Shown here piece after piece: positions 4,454-11,684 of a stretch of 11,733 bases of DNA. The first letter of the stretch is position 1. The number at the start of each line of letters is the position of its first letter. Made by a program: the position numbers and the translations under genes. The notes beneath the pieces are model-generated. The model had not been told where the DNA came from and did no database searches. It saw only the letters and a program-made list of their open reading frames with translations. Origin of the DNA: M3007 sp038246345 (GTDB lineage: Bacteria; Bacteroidota; Bacteroidia; Chitinophagales; Saprospiraceae); the NCBI GenBank assembly GCA_038246345.1, contig JBBRWA010000195.1:1-11733 (forward strand), written 5' to 3'.

Positions 4454-6766
4454 ATGAACAAACAACAATTATTCGCTATCCTGATGACATTCGGCGCATT
4501 CGGCGCATCTGCCCAGGATAAATTCACCTTTAGCGGCAGTATCAGAGACAAATCCTCCGGGGAAGAACTTATTGGCGCTACTATTCAGATATTGGAACTT
4601 CCAGGCGTAGGAGCCCGAAGCAATGAATATGGGTTTTATTCCATCACCATTCCTGAGGGAACCTACAGTATAAAATCATCTTACGTCGGGTATCAAAGCT
4701 TTCAAGAGACCATTCGCTTACAAAAAGACCAGAAACTGGACATCCTGCTTGATCAAGGTATTGCCATACAGGAAGTTGTCATTCAGGCCAAAAAGCAAAA
4801 CGAGTATATTACCCGGGCACAAATGGGTGTTGACAAAATTGAAATGAAGGATGTACGCACCATTCCCATGCTTTTTGGAGAACGGGACGTGCTGAAGACG
4901 ATTCAATTGTTGCCCGGTGTAAAATCGGCCGGCGAAGGCAACTCCGGGTTTTATGTGCGGGGCGGAAGTGGCGACCAAAACCTGATTCTGCTGGACGAAG
5001 CGCCCGTGTACAATGCGTCCCACTTACTTGGCTTTTTTTCTACGTTCAACAGTGACGCCATCAAAGATGCGACCTTGTATAAGGGCAATGCTCCAGCGCA
5101 ATACGGTGGGCGCCTGGCATCTGTTCTGGACTTGAAAATGAATGAAGGAAACGATAAAACGTACCACATGAACGGTGGTATTGGATTGATTTCCAGTCGA
5201 TTGAGTGTGGAGGGGCCTATTCAGAAGGAAAAGAGCTCGTTTTTGATTGCCGCACGCAGGACTTATGCGGACTTGTTTTTAAGGTGGACAGACAAATTCA
5301 AAGACAATTCCTTGTATTTCTATGATGTCAATGTGAAAATGAACTACAGGTTGAGTGAAAAAGATCGCTTGTTTTTGTCGGGCTATTTTGGAAGAGATGT
5401 GCTTGGGTTTGGCAGCCAGTTTGGCATCGATTGGGGCAACAAAACAGGAACTTTGCGGTGGAACCATTTGGTAAACAATAAGGTGTTCTCCAATACTTCG
5501 CTCATTTTCAGTAATTACAACTATAACATTGAGTTCAACTCAAGCGGCAATAAGTTCAACCTGAATTCTGCCATTAAAGACTGGAACCTGAAAGAGGAAA
5601 TTCAGTGGTTTCCAAATACGCGGAGCGCCTGGCGTTTTGGCTTCAACAGTATTTACCATACGGTTTCGCCCACGCGCTTTTCGAGCGACATCGCAGGTTC
5701 TCTCACGGATCAGAAAAAAGATACGCATTATGCCTTGGAGAACGCAGTGTATGCGAACAATACATTTTCAGCGACTTCACGCTTGAATATTGACTACGGC
5801 ATGCGGGTTTCCGGCTACACTTTATTGGGTGAAGGCACCTATAATAAATACGATAAGGGCACCTTGAAAGATAGTGTCAACATAGAAGCCGGCAAACTGG
5901 GCAAAACCTATTTGAACCTTGAGCCACGCTTGAGCCTGAGCTATAAAATTAACGAAATGAGCAGCATCAAAGCGGCTTATGCCCGCAATACCCAAAACGT
6001 ACACTTGCTCAGTAACTCGACCAGCAATAACCCGACCGATCAATGGGTTGGCAACAGTTACAACATCAAACCTGAAATAGCAGATCAGATAAGCCTCGGT
6101 TATTTCCGCAATTTGTATGACAATAAATTTGAGTGCAGTGTCGAAACCTATTATAAATCCATGCAAAATCAAGTGGATTATAAAAATGGCGCGGACATCA
6201 TTTCGGTACCTGATGTGGAAAGTGAACTGTTGTACGGCATTGGCCGGGCTTATGGCGCTGAGCTTTTCATCAAAAAGAAAACCGGGCGTTTTACAGGTTG
6301 GCTGAGTTATACCCTCGCGCGCACCGAACGCAAAATTGATGGGATTAACGATGGCAATTGGTACAATGCCAAACAAGACATAACACACGATATCAGCATC
6401 GTGGGAATGTACCAACTCACGCCGAAGTGGAACATATCCGCCAATTGGGTCTATAATACCGGCAATGCCGTCACCTTTCCAAGTGGTAAATACGGTGTCG
6501 GCAACAATACATTTTTCGTATACACAGAGCGGAATGGCTATCGCATGCCGTCCTATCACCGCTTTGATATCAGCGCAACCTACGAAAGCAAACGCCGCGG
6601 CCGTTATCAGAGCTCCTGGAACTTTAGCCTCTACAATGCCTACGCCCGCCAAAATGCTTACTCCATCACATTCAGGGACAATAAGGACGAGCCTGGCAAA
6701 ACGGAAGCGGTACAAACATCGCTCTTTAAGTTTATCCCAAGCGTGACCTATAACTTTAATTTCTAA
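4454..6766 (+). CDS. TonB-dependent outer-membrane receptor with carboxypeptidase-regulatory-like domain
   Basis: The 770-residue product is complete. It has a signal peptide (1-20, FGAFGASAQ), a CarboxypepD-regulatory-like beta domain at about 25-102 (SGSIRDKSSGEELIGATIQI, GTYSIKSSYVGYQ) and a TonB-box-like EVVIQA at 107-112. A plug domain follows at about 120-230 (PGVKSAGEGNSGFYVRGGSG, QNLILLDEAPVYNASHLLGF, YKGNAPAQYGGRLASVLDLK), then a 22-strand-type barrel ending in the aromatic C-terminus SVTYNFNF used for BAM insertion. It imports a substrate across the outer membrane with energy from TonB-ExbBD. The substrate cannot be read from sequence. It lacks features that would mark it as a SusC glycan porin, and its partner is a DUF4249 protein rather than SusD. 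The next gene begins 11 nt after its stop, so the two form an operon. Confidence 0.92.
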   Translation: MNKQQLFAILMTFGAFGASAQDKFTFSGSIRDKSSGEELIGATIQILELPGVGARSNEYGFYSITIPEGTYSIKSSYVGYQSFQETIRLQKDQKLDILLDQGIAIQEVVIQAKKQNEYITRAQMGVDKIEMKDVRTIPMLFGERDVLKTIQLLPGVKSAGEGNSGFYVRGGSGDQNLILLDEAPVYNASHLLGFFSTFNSDAIKDATLYKGNAPAQYGGRLASVLDLKMNEGNDKTYHMNGGIGLISSRLSVEGPIQKEKSSFLIAARRTYADLFLRWTDKFKDNSLYFYDVNVKMNYRLSEKDRLFLSGYFGRDVLGFGSQFGIDWGNKTGTLRWNHLVNNKVFSNTSLIFSNYNYNIEFNSSGNKFNLNSAIKDWNLKEEIQWFPNTRSAWRFGFNSIYHTVSPTRFSSDIAGSLTDQKKDTHYALENAVYANNTFSATSRLNIDYGMRVSGYTLLGEGTYNKYDKGTLKDSVNIEAGKLGKTYLNLEPRLSLSYKINEMSSIKAAYARNTQNVHLLSNSTSNNPTDQWVGNSYNIKPEIADQISLGYFRNLYDNKFECSVETYYKSMQNQVDYKNGADIISVPDVESELLYGIGRAYGAELFIKKKTGRFTGWLSYTLARTERKIDGINDGNWYNAKQDITHDISIVGMYQLTPKWNISANWVYNTGNAVTFPSGKYGVGNNTFFVYTERNGYRMPSYHRFDISATYESKRRGRYQSSWNFSLYNAYARQNAYSITFRDNKDEPGKTEAVQTSLFKFIPSVTYNFNF

Positions 6767-6777
6767 AACACATTTTT

Positions 6778-7575
6778 ATGAAAAATTTGCTTTTTGCTTT
6801 CATTTGCCTGCTAACCATAACGCGTTGCACCAAAATTATTGACATTGATTTAAACAGCGCCGATCCTCAATACGTCATTGAAGGCGAAATAACCAATGAG
6901 GTGCGGAACCATCAGGTCAAGATCACCAAAACATTGAATTTTAGTGAAAACAATGGTTTCCCCGCGGTATCCTATGCGTTCGTCACGCTTTCAGACGATG
7001 TGGGAAATATCGACACACTAAGGGAAATTACGCCTGGTTTATATGAAACTAAAACGATACAGGGTATCCCTGGCCGCACCTATACAATGCGTGTTCAGCA
7101 CGAGGGAAAAACATTTGTTTCGGTAAGCAAGATGCCAGATCCGGTGCCTTTGTTGAGTGTCAGGACAGAAGAGAGTATTTTTGGAAGCGAGGGCCCGGCC
7201 GGCAGCTCACAAAAACCTTATTTCGCCATTCCGCTTTACCTGGATCCAGCGGGCGTGAAAAACTTTTACCGTTTTCGCCAAATAATCAATGGAAAGCCCG
7301 ACCCCGAATTCTTAGTACGGAATGACAATTTTTCTGACGGGAAACCATCAGTAGAACCTGTAATCAGTTCTTTGACAGACATGTACAAAGGCGACACGCT
7401 CGACTTTCAGATGCAATGTATTGATGAGGCGGTCTATAATTATTTTTTCAGCACATCCGCGAGCACGGGAAGCAGCGACACGACACCGTCTAATCCGGTC
7501 AGCAATATTGTGGGTGGTGCTTTGGGTTATTTTTCAGCGTGTAGTGTGCGTGCGATGAGGGTCGCTGTGGAGTAA
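6778..7575 (+). CDS. DUF4249 surface lipoprotein, partner of the TonB receptor
   Basis: The 265-residue product starts with an export signal and Cys17, followed by the family's typical TKIIDIDLNSADPQYVIEGE. An Ig-like beta region follows (HQVKITKTLNFSENNGFPAV, SYAFVTLSDD, GLYETKTIQGIPGRTYTMRV). The C-terminal half is also family-typical (FYRFRQIING, NPVSNIVGGALGYFSACSV) and ends naturally, so the gene is complete though at the short end for the family. DUF4249 genes commonly follow TonB receptors of this type in Bacteroidota and are thought to act as an accessory surface protein, by analogy with SusD (inference). Odd: the residue before the lipid Cys is Arg (ITRC) instead of Gly or Ala, which should weaken signal-peptidase II processing. 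A sequencing change or an unlipidated form are alternatives. Confidence 0.85.
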   Translation: MKNLLFAFICLLTITRCTKIIDIDLNSADPQYVIEGEITNEVRNHQVKITKTLNFSENNGFPAVSYAFVTLSDDVGNIDTLREITPGLYETKTIQGIPGRTYTMRVQHEGKTFVSVSKMPDPVPLLSVRTEESIFGSEGPAGSSQKPYFAIPLYLDPAGVKNFYRFRQIINGKPDPEFLVRNDNFSDGKPSVEPVISSLTDMYKGDTLDFQMQCIDEAVYNYFFSTSASTGSSDTTPSNPVSNIVGGALGYFSACSVRAMRVAVE

Positions 7576-7897
7576 GAGGTGCTTTGTCAATAAATCCCCA
7601 AAAACCACGTTTTTTTCTGCCATTTAACCGGGTGCTGGATAGTTATCTAACTATCCAGCCGGTTGCGATACCCGTGGCTGATTTCCGGTCCGCCAGGTGT
7701 TCTAAGCCTAATTTAAATCACGCCCCCGTGCGCCGCAGCAGTGTGTTTTCACCTGCTGCATACGCATAGCACGATGCTATGTTGCGCCCTTTATCACCTG
7801 AAAGTGCAGATTTTGCGCTGTTTTCACGTGTAGAGCATGATATTCCCGGAGCGTAGTATTAGTGTTCACCCAATCAAATAATTCGAAGGAGTCTGCC
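7576..7897. other. Hairpin-rich intergenic region
   Basis: No recognisable coding sequence is seen on either strand. The stretch holds three strong hairpins. First, 7626-7664: AACCGG + CTGGATAGTT pairing with AACTATCCAG + CCGGTT, loop ATCT, bulge GTG. Second, 7735-7759: GCAGCAG-t-GTG pairing with CAC-CTGCTGC, loop TTTT. Third, 7765-7781: CATAGCA-CGA-TGCTATG. None has a T-run directly after it, so they are poor intrinsic terminators. The first could still end the receptor operon transcript or protect its 3' end. Other possibilities are a structured RNA or a relic of a mobile element. Base composition is richer in G+C here (CGCCCCCGTGCGCCGCAGC) than in the genes to its right. Confidence 0.6.
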
Positions 7898-7939
7898 ATG
7901 ATCCAATTATCTTTGTTTGAATTAAACGTTAAATTATGA
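7898..7939 (+). CDS. Possible 13-codon leader ORF overlapping the next start codon
   Basis: ATG at 7898 follows AAGGAG with a 6-nt gap, a textbook Shine-Dalgarno spacing that is rare in this window. The frame encodes MIQLSLFELNVKL and stops at TGA 7937-7939, sharing ATGA with the ATG of the membrane-protein gene at 7936. Such an overlap usually means translational coupling. It could be a leader that sets translation of the downstream gene, or the end of a decayed reading frame. Nothing in the 13 residues identifies a function. Confidence 0.35.
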   Translation: MIQLSLFELNVKL

Positions 7940-8367
7940 AGTTAAGCACAGCAAAAAGCATGTCAATTAAGCTATTGATTGGTTTGTTGACATTGGTCAT
8001 TCTATTTCACGGTTGCATCATGGCAAAAATAATTCCGTACGACATTGCTTGGGGTGGGAGATTGGAAAACGATACACAAATGTATATTTTTGAGAGCGTT
8101 TCAATTTTAATCAATGGTTTGCTGATCACGGTTTTATCGCTGAAAGCCAATTATATACACCACCGATTTTCCGATAAATTGCTACATGGAATTCTTTGGG
8201 TTTTTCAACTACTATTTATCTTGAATACAATTGGAAATATATTGGCCAAAACCAATTTTGAAAAGTTTTTTGCAATTTTGACATTTGCATTTGCAATACT
8301 GATTTGGATTATTTTAAAGAAAGACAAAAAGAAATATATTATTTCCAAAGACAACTCACGGGTTTAA
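7936..8367 (+). CDS. Four-helix membrane protein, uncharacterised Bacteroidota family
   Basis: The 143-residue product has four predicted membrane segments at about 11-30, 52-70, 82-103 and 110-127, and a lysine-rich C-terminal tail (KKDKKKYIISKDN). That places both ends in the cytoplasm by the positive-inside rule. A conserved-looking loop between helices 1 and 2 (KIIPYDIAWGGRLENDTQMY) would face outside. I recognise it only as a small membrane protein of a family seen in Bacteroidota, with no known function. The start at 7936 overlaps the leader ORF stop; an internal ATG at 7960 is the alternative. A second four-helix protein starts 45 nt downstream, so the two may work together. Confidence 0.7.
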   Translation: MKLSTAKSMSIKLLIGLLTLVILFHGCIMAKIIPYDIAWGGRLENDTQMYIFESVSILINGLLITVLSLKANYIHHRFSDKLLHGILWVFQLLFILNTIGNILAKTNFEKFFAILTFAFAILIWIILKKDKKKYIISKDNSRV

Positions 8368-8412
8368 TGAATCTGTGGTTGATGCACAGTGTAAGGTTTT
8401 CAAACGTATAAA

Positions 8413-8784
8413 ATGAAAACAATCATATTTTTTTGTGGGCTTTACAATATTGGTTTTGCCATATTTCACCTTGCATTTTGGAAGATATTCAAGTGGGACA
8501 GCGACTTGAAAAAGTTGACCTTTGCCAATAAAGCTATCATGCAAATATTGAACGTACAAATTATTTACTATTTCATTTTTGTTGCGTGTATATGTTTTAT
8601 ATTTCCGGTAGAATTACTGACAACAAAATTGGGAAATGTATTTTTGGCTGGCAATGCTATATTTTGGCTTATTCGGACTATTCAACAATTTTTTTTCTTG
8701 CGATTGAACCATTATAAAATTCATATTTTGACATTTATATTTTTACTTGGGACTATGCTTTTTGCGTGGCCATTTATGATATAG
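8413..8784 (+). CDS. Small four-helix membrane protein of unknown function
   Basis: The 123-residue product has membrane segments at about 3-22, 46-66, 74-95 and 102-121, with aromatic-rich helices (IFFCGLYNIGFAIFHLAFW, IIYYFIFVACICFIF, FWLIRTIQQFFFLRLNHYK). It has no signal peptide beyond helix 1 and no catalytic motif I can see. The A+T-rich coding sequence is like that of its left neighbour and unlike the G+C-richer non-coding stretches on both sides of the pair, so the two may have arrived together (inference). The ATG at 8413 follows an A-rich stretch (ACGTATAAA), the usual Bacteroidota initiation context. Confidence 0.65.
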   Translation: MKTIIFFCGLYNIGFAIFHLAFWKIFKWDSDLKKLTFANKAIMQILNVQIIYYFIFVACICFIFPVELLTTKLGNVFLAGNAIFWLIRTIQQFFFLRLNHYKIHILTFIFLLGTMLFAWPFMI

Positions 8785-9201
8785 CATAAGCCAACTGGTG
8801 GACTCGGCACTAGCTTATATGTAGCTTTCGGTGTTGGTGATGCGGGATAAAGGGGTGACATAAGAGATGATTTCAACGCACGGGTGTTTCCTCGAATACA
8901 CTGAAGGGGGGGCGCCCAGCTCCGGTCCGCAGAAGAAATGCCAAATGTTTTTCTCCTGATTGTGCAAAGCTCTAAGTTTGTCGGGTGATTTTTGCGTCAT
9001 TGAAACCCACAGGAAAGATGAGCATTATGAAAACGCCCTCTCCCAGAGGGGCGGTTTTGATCAGTTTGAGCAAAACCTGCTTCCTTTCCACCGTCTTCCT
9101 GGGCGTCCATATTATTTAATTGTAAAGTTGAACAATTGCCAGTTGTATCCCCTTATTTTCGCCTTTTAAAAGTGATAAATTGATCCAATTAAAGGTATAT
9201 T
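8785..9201. other. 417-bp stretch without a recognisable gene
   Basis: Short frames exist on both strands, but none has family-like features or a convincing start. A minus-strand frame from 9000 to 8815 contains a composition that could be protein-like (NIWHFFCGPELGAPPS) but is not recognised and may be a decayed gene. The only clear structure is the hairpin at 9030-9058. The last ~60 bp should contain the promoter of the peroxidase operon; TATTTTCG near 9150 resembles a -7 box but lacks a well-spaced TTG. Confidence 0.5.
9030..9058. terminator. Possible bidirectional terminator hairpin
   Basis: AAAACGCCCTCT pairs with AGAGGGGCGGTTTT, with two single-base bulges and loop CCC. An A-run on the left and a T-run on the right would let it work for either strand. 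It lies 245 nt after the second membrane-protein gene and before the peroxidase operon. The bulges and short T-run make it a moderate candidate. Confidence 0.4.
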
Positions 9202-9204
9202 TTG
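9191..9204 (+). promoter_or_regulatory. Ribosome-binding site deciding a TTG start
   Basis: AAAGG at 9191-9195 stands six bases before TTG at 9202. The alternative ATG at 9217 has no such sequence at a suitable distance and would drop the positive residue (MAKSS) ahead of the signal-peptide core. Confidence 0.45.
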
Positions 9205-11127
9205 GCTAAAAGTTCAATGCTCTTTTTTATCATCGCCATTGCCGTATTCATTTCTGGTGCGTCTTTTTCCGAAAGCGCTCCGGACACCTATACAGCGCTT
9301 TATCAATTGAAATTAAAAGATTTTAGCGCACAACAATCGACGCTTTTACAGGATATAAAAGACAGCGTGCTTAACAACCAGGACGAGCTTGCAAGCATAA
9401 AAAAACAAATTGATTTGGCGCGGGATAAGATGAAGGGAATCGATTTTTGGTTGCGCTATCTTGATCCCATTGGTTATAAAAAAATCAATGGACCATTGCC
9501 CGTGGAGTGGGAGACAGAAGTGTTTGAAAAATTTGAAAAACCTTACAAGCGAATTGGCGCGGGACTAACTTTGGCGGCATTGTATTTGGAAGAACCAGCC
9601 TGTGAAAAAGACAGCCTGATGCAATTGATTCAGGCTTCAATTTTGGCAACTGAGGGCTATTGTGCAGATTCTACAACCAAGGTTTTGCCTAGTTTTGGCC
9701 ATTTTTATTTCTCCAACCGCCTTTTTCTCCTAAATCTTGCAGCAATTTACACCACTGGTTTCGAATGCCCAGACCCCGAGCGGGTCATTCCTGAACTGCG
9801 CTTTATGATGGATCAGGTGCAGGAAATATACCGTGCATACGATATAAGTTTTCCGGAGCGCAAGCTTTCGCACGCATATTGGAACCTGTATCAGGAAGCC
9901 CTACATTTTGTTCAAACACAACCTGACGACGCAGCAAAATTTGATCATTTCAGCTTCATTCGGCTATACGTTAATCCATTGTTCAAATTGAATCAGGAAT
10001 TGATTCGCAGGCATGAGCTTTTTTCCGGAAGTTTTGTGGATTATAGCTTAAATAATGACGCGAAATCTATTTTTGATAAGGATTTGTATTACGGCCAAAA
10101 TGTCAAGGGCCTGTTTTTAAGGGTTAAGGACGATAAGACTCTGGCAGAAATTGAGGCTGTAGGAAAATTGCTGTTTTATGATCCTATACTATCCGGCAAT
10201 AATCTCAGAAGTTGCGCTTCCTGCCATAAATCCGATGCCTATTTTACGGATACGATTTCAACAACCGCCTTACAGTACAATCGAACCGACCACTTACCCA
10301 GAAATACGCCCTCTCTGATCAATGTGTCCTACAATCATTTGTTGATGTTGGATGGAAACCATATTTCCATGCAAAATCAGGCGAAAGCAGTGATAAATAA
10401 CCCCCTGGAGCTGGATAGCGAGCCTTCAGCCTTGTTGAAAAAAATATTAAGCTGTCAGGAATACAAAACAGCTTTTACAAATCTGCTCAAAGAAACCCCC
10501 CATGAACCAGAAATAACCTTGAGCCATATTGTTTCTGCCATTACGCTCTACTACAATAGGTTCAGCCTGAGTTACGCCCCCTTCGACGATGCCATGGATA
10601 GAAATTACGCCCTCTCAGAAGCAGGGCAGCGAGGCTTTAACCTGTTTATGAGCAAGGCCCAATGTGCCACCTGTCATTTTGTACCGCAGTTTAATGGCGT
10701 TAAACCGCCCTACGTAGGTTCGGAGTTCGAGGTGCTTGGCGTTCCGGCGGATAAGCTTTACCATAAATTAAGTGAAGATAAGGGACGTTACACAGTGAAT
10801 CCGGCTTTTGAAACCTTGCATGCCTTTAGAACAGGCTCCCTTCGAAACATTGCGTTTACAAAACCTTATATGCACAATGGCGTGTTTACGACCTTGGATG
10901 AAGTGATTGATTTTTACGACTCCGGGGGCGGCGTTGGCAATGGGCTACGCCTTGAAAACCAAACACTTTCATCAGACTCCCTACACCTGACGGTACTGGA
11001 GAAAAAAGACCTTATCACGTTCTTGAATACCCTGAACGAAAAAATTCCCTTTGAAGTGCCGCCTGCAAAACTACCTGTTTCACGAACTAAAAGCCTGAAT
11101 GCCAGAAAATCGGGCGGTGAATATTAA
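9202..11127 (+). CDS. Di-heme cytochrome c peroxidase (MauG/CcpA family) with large N-terminal helical region
   Basis: The 641-residue product starts with a signal peptide (core MLFFIIAIAVFISGASFS), so it acts in the periplasm. Residues ~28-300 are helical and charged, with no motif I recognise. Residues ~310-615 are a CCP/MauG module: first c-heme motif CASCH at 338-342 in the setting GKLLFYDPILSGNNLRSCAS, RNTPSLINVSYN at 367-378, second c-heme motif CATCH at 488-492, and PYMHNGVFTTLDEVIDFYDSG from 555 with Met557 as probable axial ligand. Family members reduce hydrogen peroxide with electrons from small cytochromes, or oxidise a partner protein (MauG, MbnH). Ordinary bacterial CCPs have about 320-350 residues, so the N-terminal half is an addition that may bind a partner. 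A small cytochrome c gene starts 12 nt downstream and is the likely electron donor. TTG at 9202 is taken as start. Confidence 0.85.
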   Translation: MAKSSMLFFIIAIAVFISGASFSESAPDTYTALYQLKLKDFSAQQSTLLQDIKDSVLNNQDELASIKKQIDLARDKMKGIDFWLRYLDPIGYKKINGPLPVEWETEVFEKFEKPYKRIGAGLTLAALYLEEPACEKDSLMQLIQASILATEGYCADSTTKVLPSFGHFYFSNRLFLLNLAAIYTTGFECPDPERVIPELRFMMDQVQEIYRAYDISFPERKLSHAYWNLYQEALHFVQTQPDDAAKFDHFSFIRLYVNPLFKLNQELIRRHELFSGSFVDYSLNNDAKSIFDKDLYYGQNVKGLFLRVKDDKTLAEIEAVGKLLFYDPILSGNNLRSCASCHKSDAYFTDTISTTALQYNRTDHLPRNTPSLINVSYNHLLMLDGNHISMQNQAKAVINNPLELDSEPSALLKKILSCQEYKTAFTNLLKETPHEPEITLSHIVSAITLYYNRFSLSYAPFDDAMDRNYALSEAGQRGFNLFMSKAQCATCHFVPQFNGVKPPYVGSEFEVLGVPADKLYHKLSEDKGRYTVNPAFETLHAFRTGSLRNIAFTKPYMHNGVFTTLDEVIDFYDSGGGVGNGLRLENQTLSSDSLHLTVLEKKDLITFLNTLNEKIPFEVPPAKLPVSRTKSLNARKSGGEY

Positions 11128-11139
11128 ATTATAACAAAC

Positions 11140-11514
11140 ATGAAATATTTTCAAACTTGTACAGCGCTTCTGATCTTATTTGGATGTGCTTCTGCAAAAC
11201 CGGAATTGTACATTTATCCGTCCGGAATTGTGGAAGAAAAAAAGGCTGAATTTGTACAATATTGTGAAAAAGGGAAAGCCCTGTATAAAATTCACTGTGC
11301 CAAATGTCATACCACTGTGGTGAACGGGAAAGAGGTTATCCCAGACTTTACATCTGTGCAATTGGATGCATATAGTATGAGACTGGGCTCAGTCAAGCAT
11401 CAAGCTACCTTAACGGAAAGAAATATTCCTGAAGAAGAGCTTGAATTGGTGCTCTTTTTTCTTGGGCATAAAAAACCCAATGTCCCTGTTGAAGAAAAGA
11501 AAAAAGGAAGCTGA
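11140..11514 (+). CDS. Small mono-heme cytochrome c lipoprotein
   Basis: The 124-residue product has a lipobox LFGC (lipid Cys16) and a single c-heme motif CAKCH at 53-57 preceded by GKALYKIHC, as in class I-type cytochromes c. A following IPDFTSVQLDAYSMRLGS places Met80 as a possible sixth ligand. The tail is lysine-rich (EEKKKGS). It would be anchored to a membrane facing the periplasm and carry single electrons. Its place 12 nt after the peroxidase gene makes it the natural donor to the first heme of that enzyme (inference). The fold is short but looks complete. Confidence 0.8.
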   Translation: MKYFQTCTALLILFGCASAKPELYIYPSGIVEEKKAEFVQYCEKGKALYKIHCAKCHTTVVNGKEVIPDFTSVQLDAYSMRLGSVKHQATLTERNIPEEELELVLFFLGHKKPNVPVEEKKKGS

Positions 11515-11524
11515 AACAACACTT

Positions 11525-11684
11525 AGGAACGCGGCACCAATAACTTAGTCATTTTAGGTCAACCATTTTTTGATCAGACAACCCTATTTTTCTGCGAATA
11601 GTGGGGCTATTTAAATAAAAATAGCGGCCGTATGATGGAACAAAGGGTGGCATCAAATGACTAAGTTATTGGTGCCGCGTTCCT
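11525..11684. mobile_element. 160-bp MITE-like element with perfect 30-bp terminal inverted repeats
   Basis: AGGAACGCGGCACCAATAAC (continuing to 11554) is repeated exactly, inverted, at 11655-11684, 30 of 30 bases. If the outermost base is left out, TTA flanks both ends (11523-11525 and 11684-11686), which would be a 3-bp target duplication. The 100-bp interior has no ORF but contains smaller hairpins, e.g. GCTATTT-AAATAA-AAATAGC at 11606-11625. A non-coding element of this size with long perfect ends and a short target duplication fits a MITE moved by a transposase encoded elsewhere; some IS5-family members make 3-bp TNA duplications (family assignment is inference). The alternative is a very strong bidirectional terminator between convergent genes. 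It starts 11 nt after the cytochrome stop. Confidence 0.75.

Noticed and set aside
5822..6715. Long minus-strand reading frame (297 codons) opposite the TonB receptor gene
   Set aside because: It lies wholly inside the receptor coding sequence, has no family features, and is a shadow of codon composition on the opposite strand.
7584..7769. Short + strand frame after the DUF4249 gene
   Set aside because: It runs through two strong hairpins, has biased composition and resembles no protein family.
8815..9000. Minus-strand gene of 61 codons in the long intergenic region
   Set aside because: No recognisable motif, no promoter or ribosome-binding site and an unremarkable length; at best a decayed fragment, so it is described only within the intergenic entry.
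9167..9186. Fourth copy of the palindromic operator upstream of the peroxidase gene (AGTGATAAATTGA)
   Set aside because: Only the central TGATAAAT matches; the outer TAC/GTA bases and the dyad symmetry are missing, and no TTG follows at the right place.
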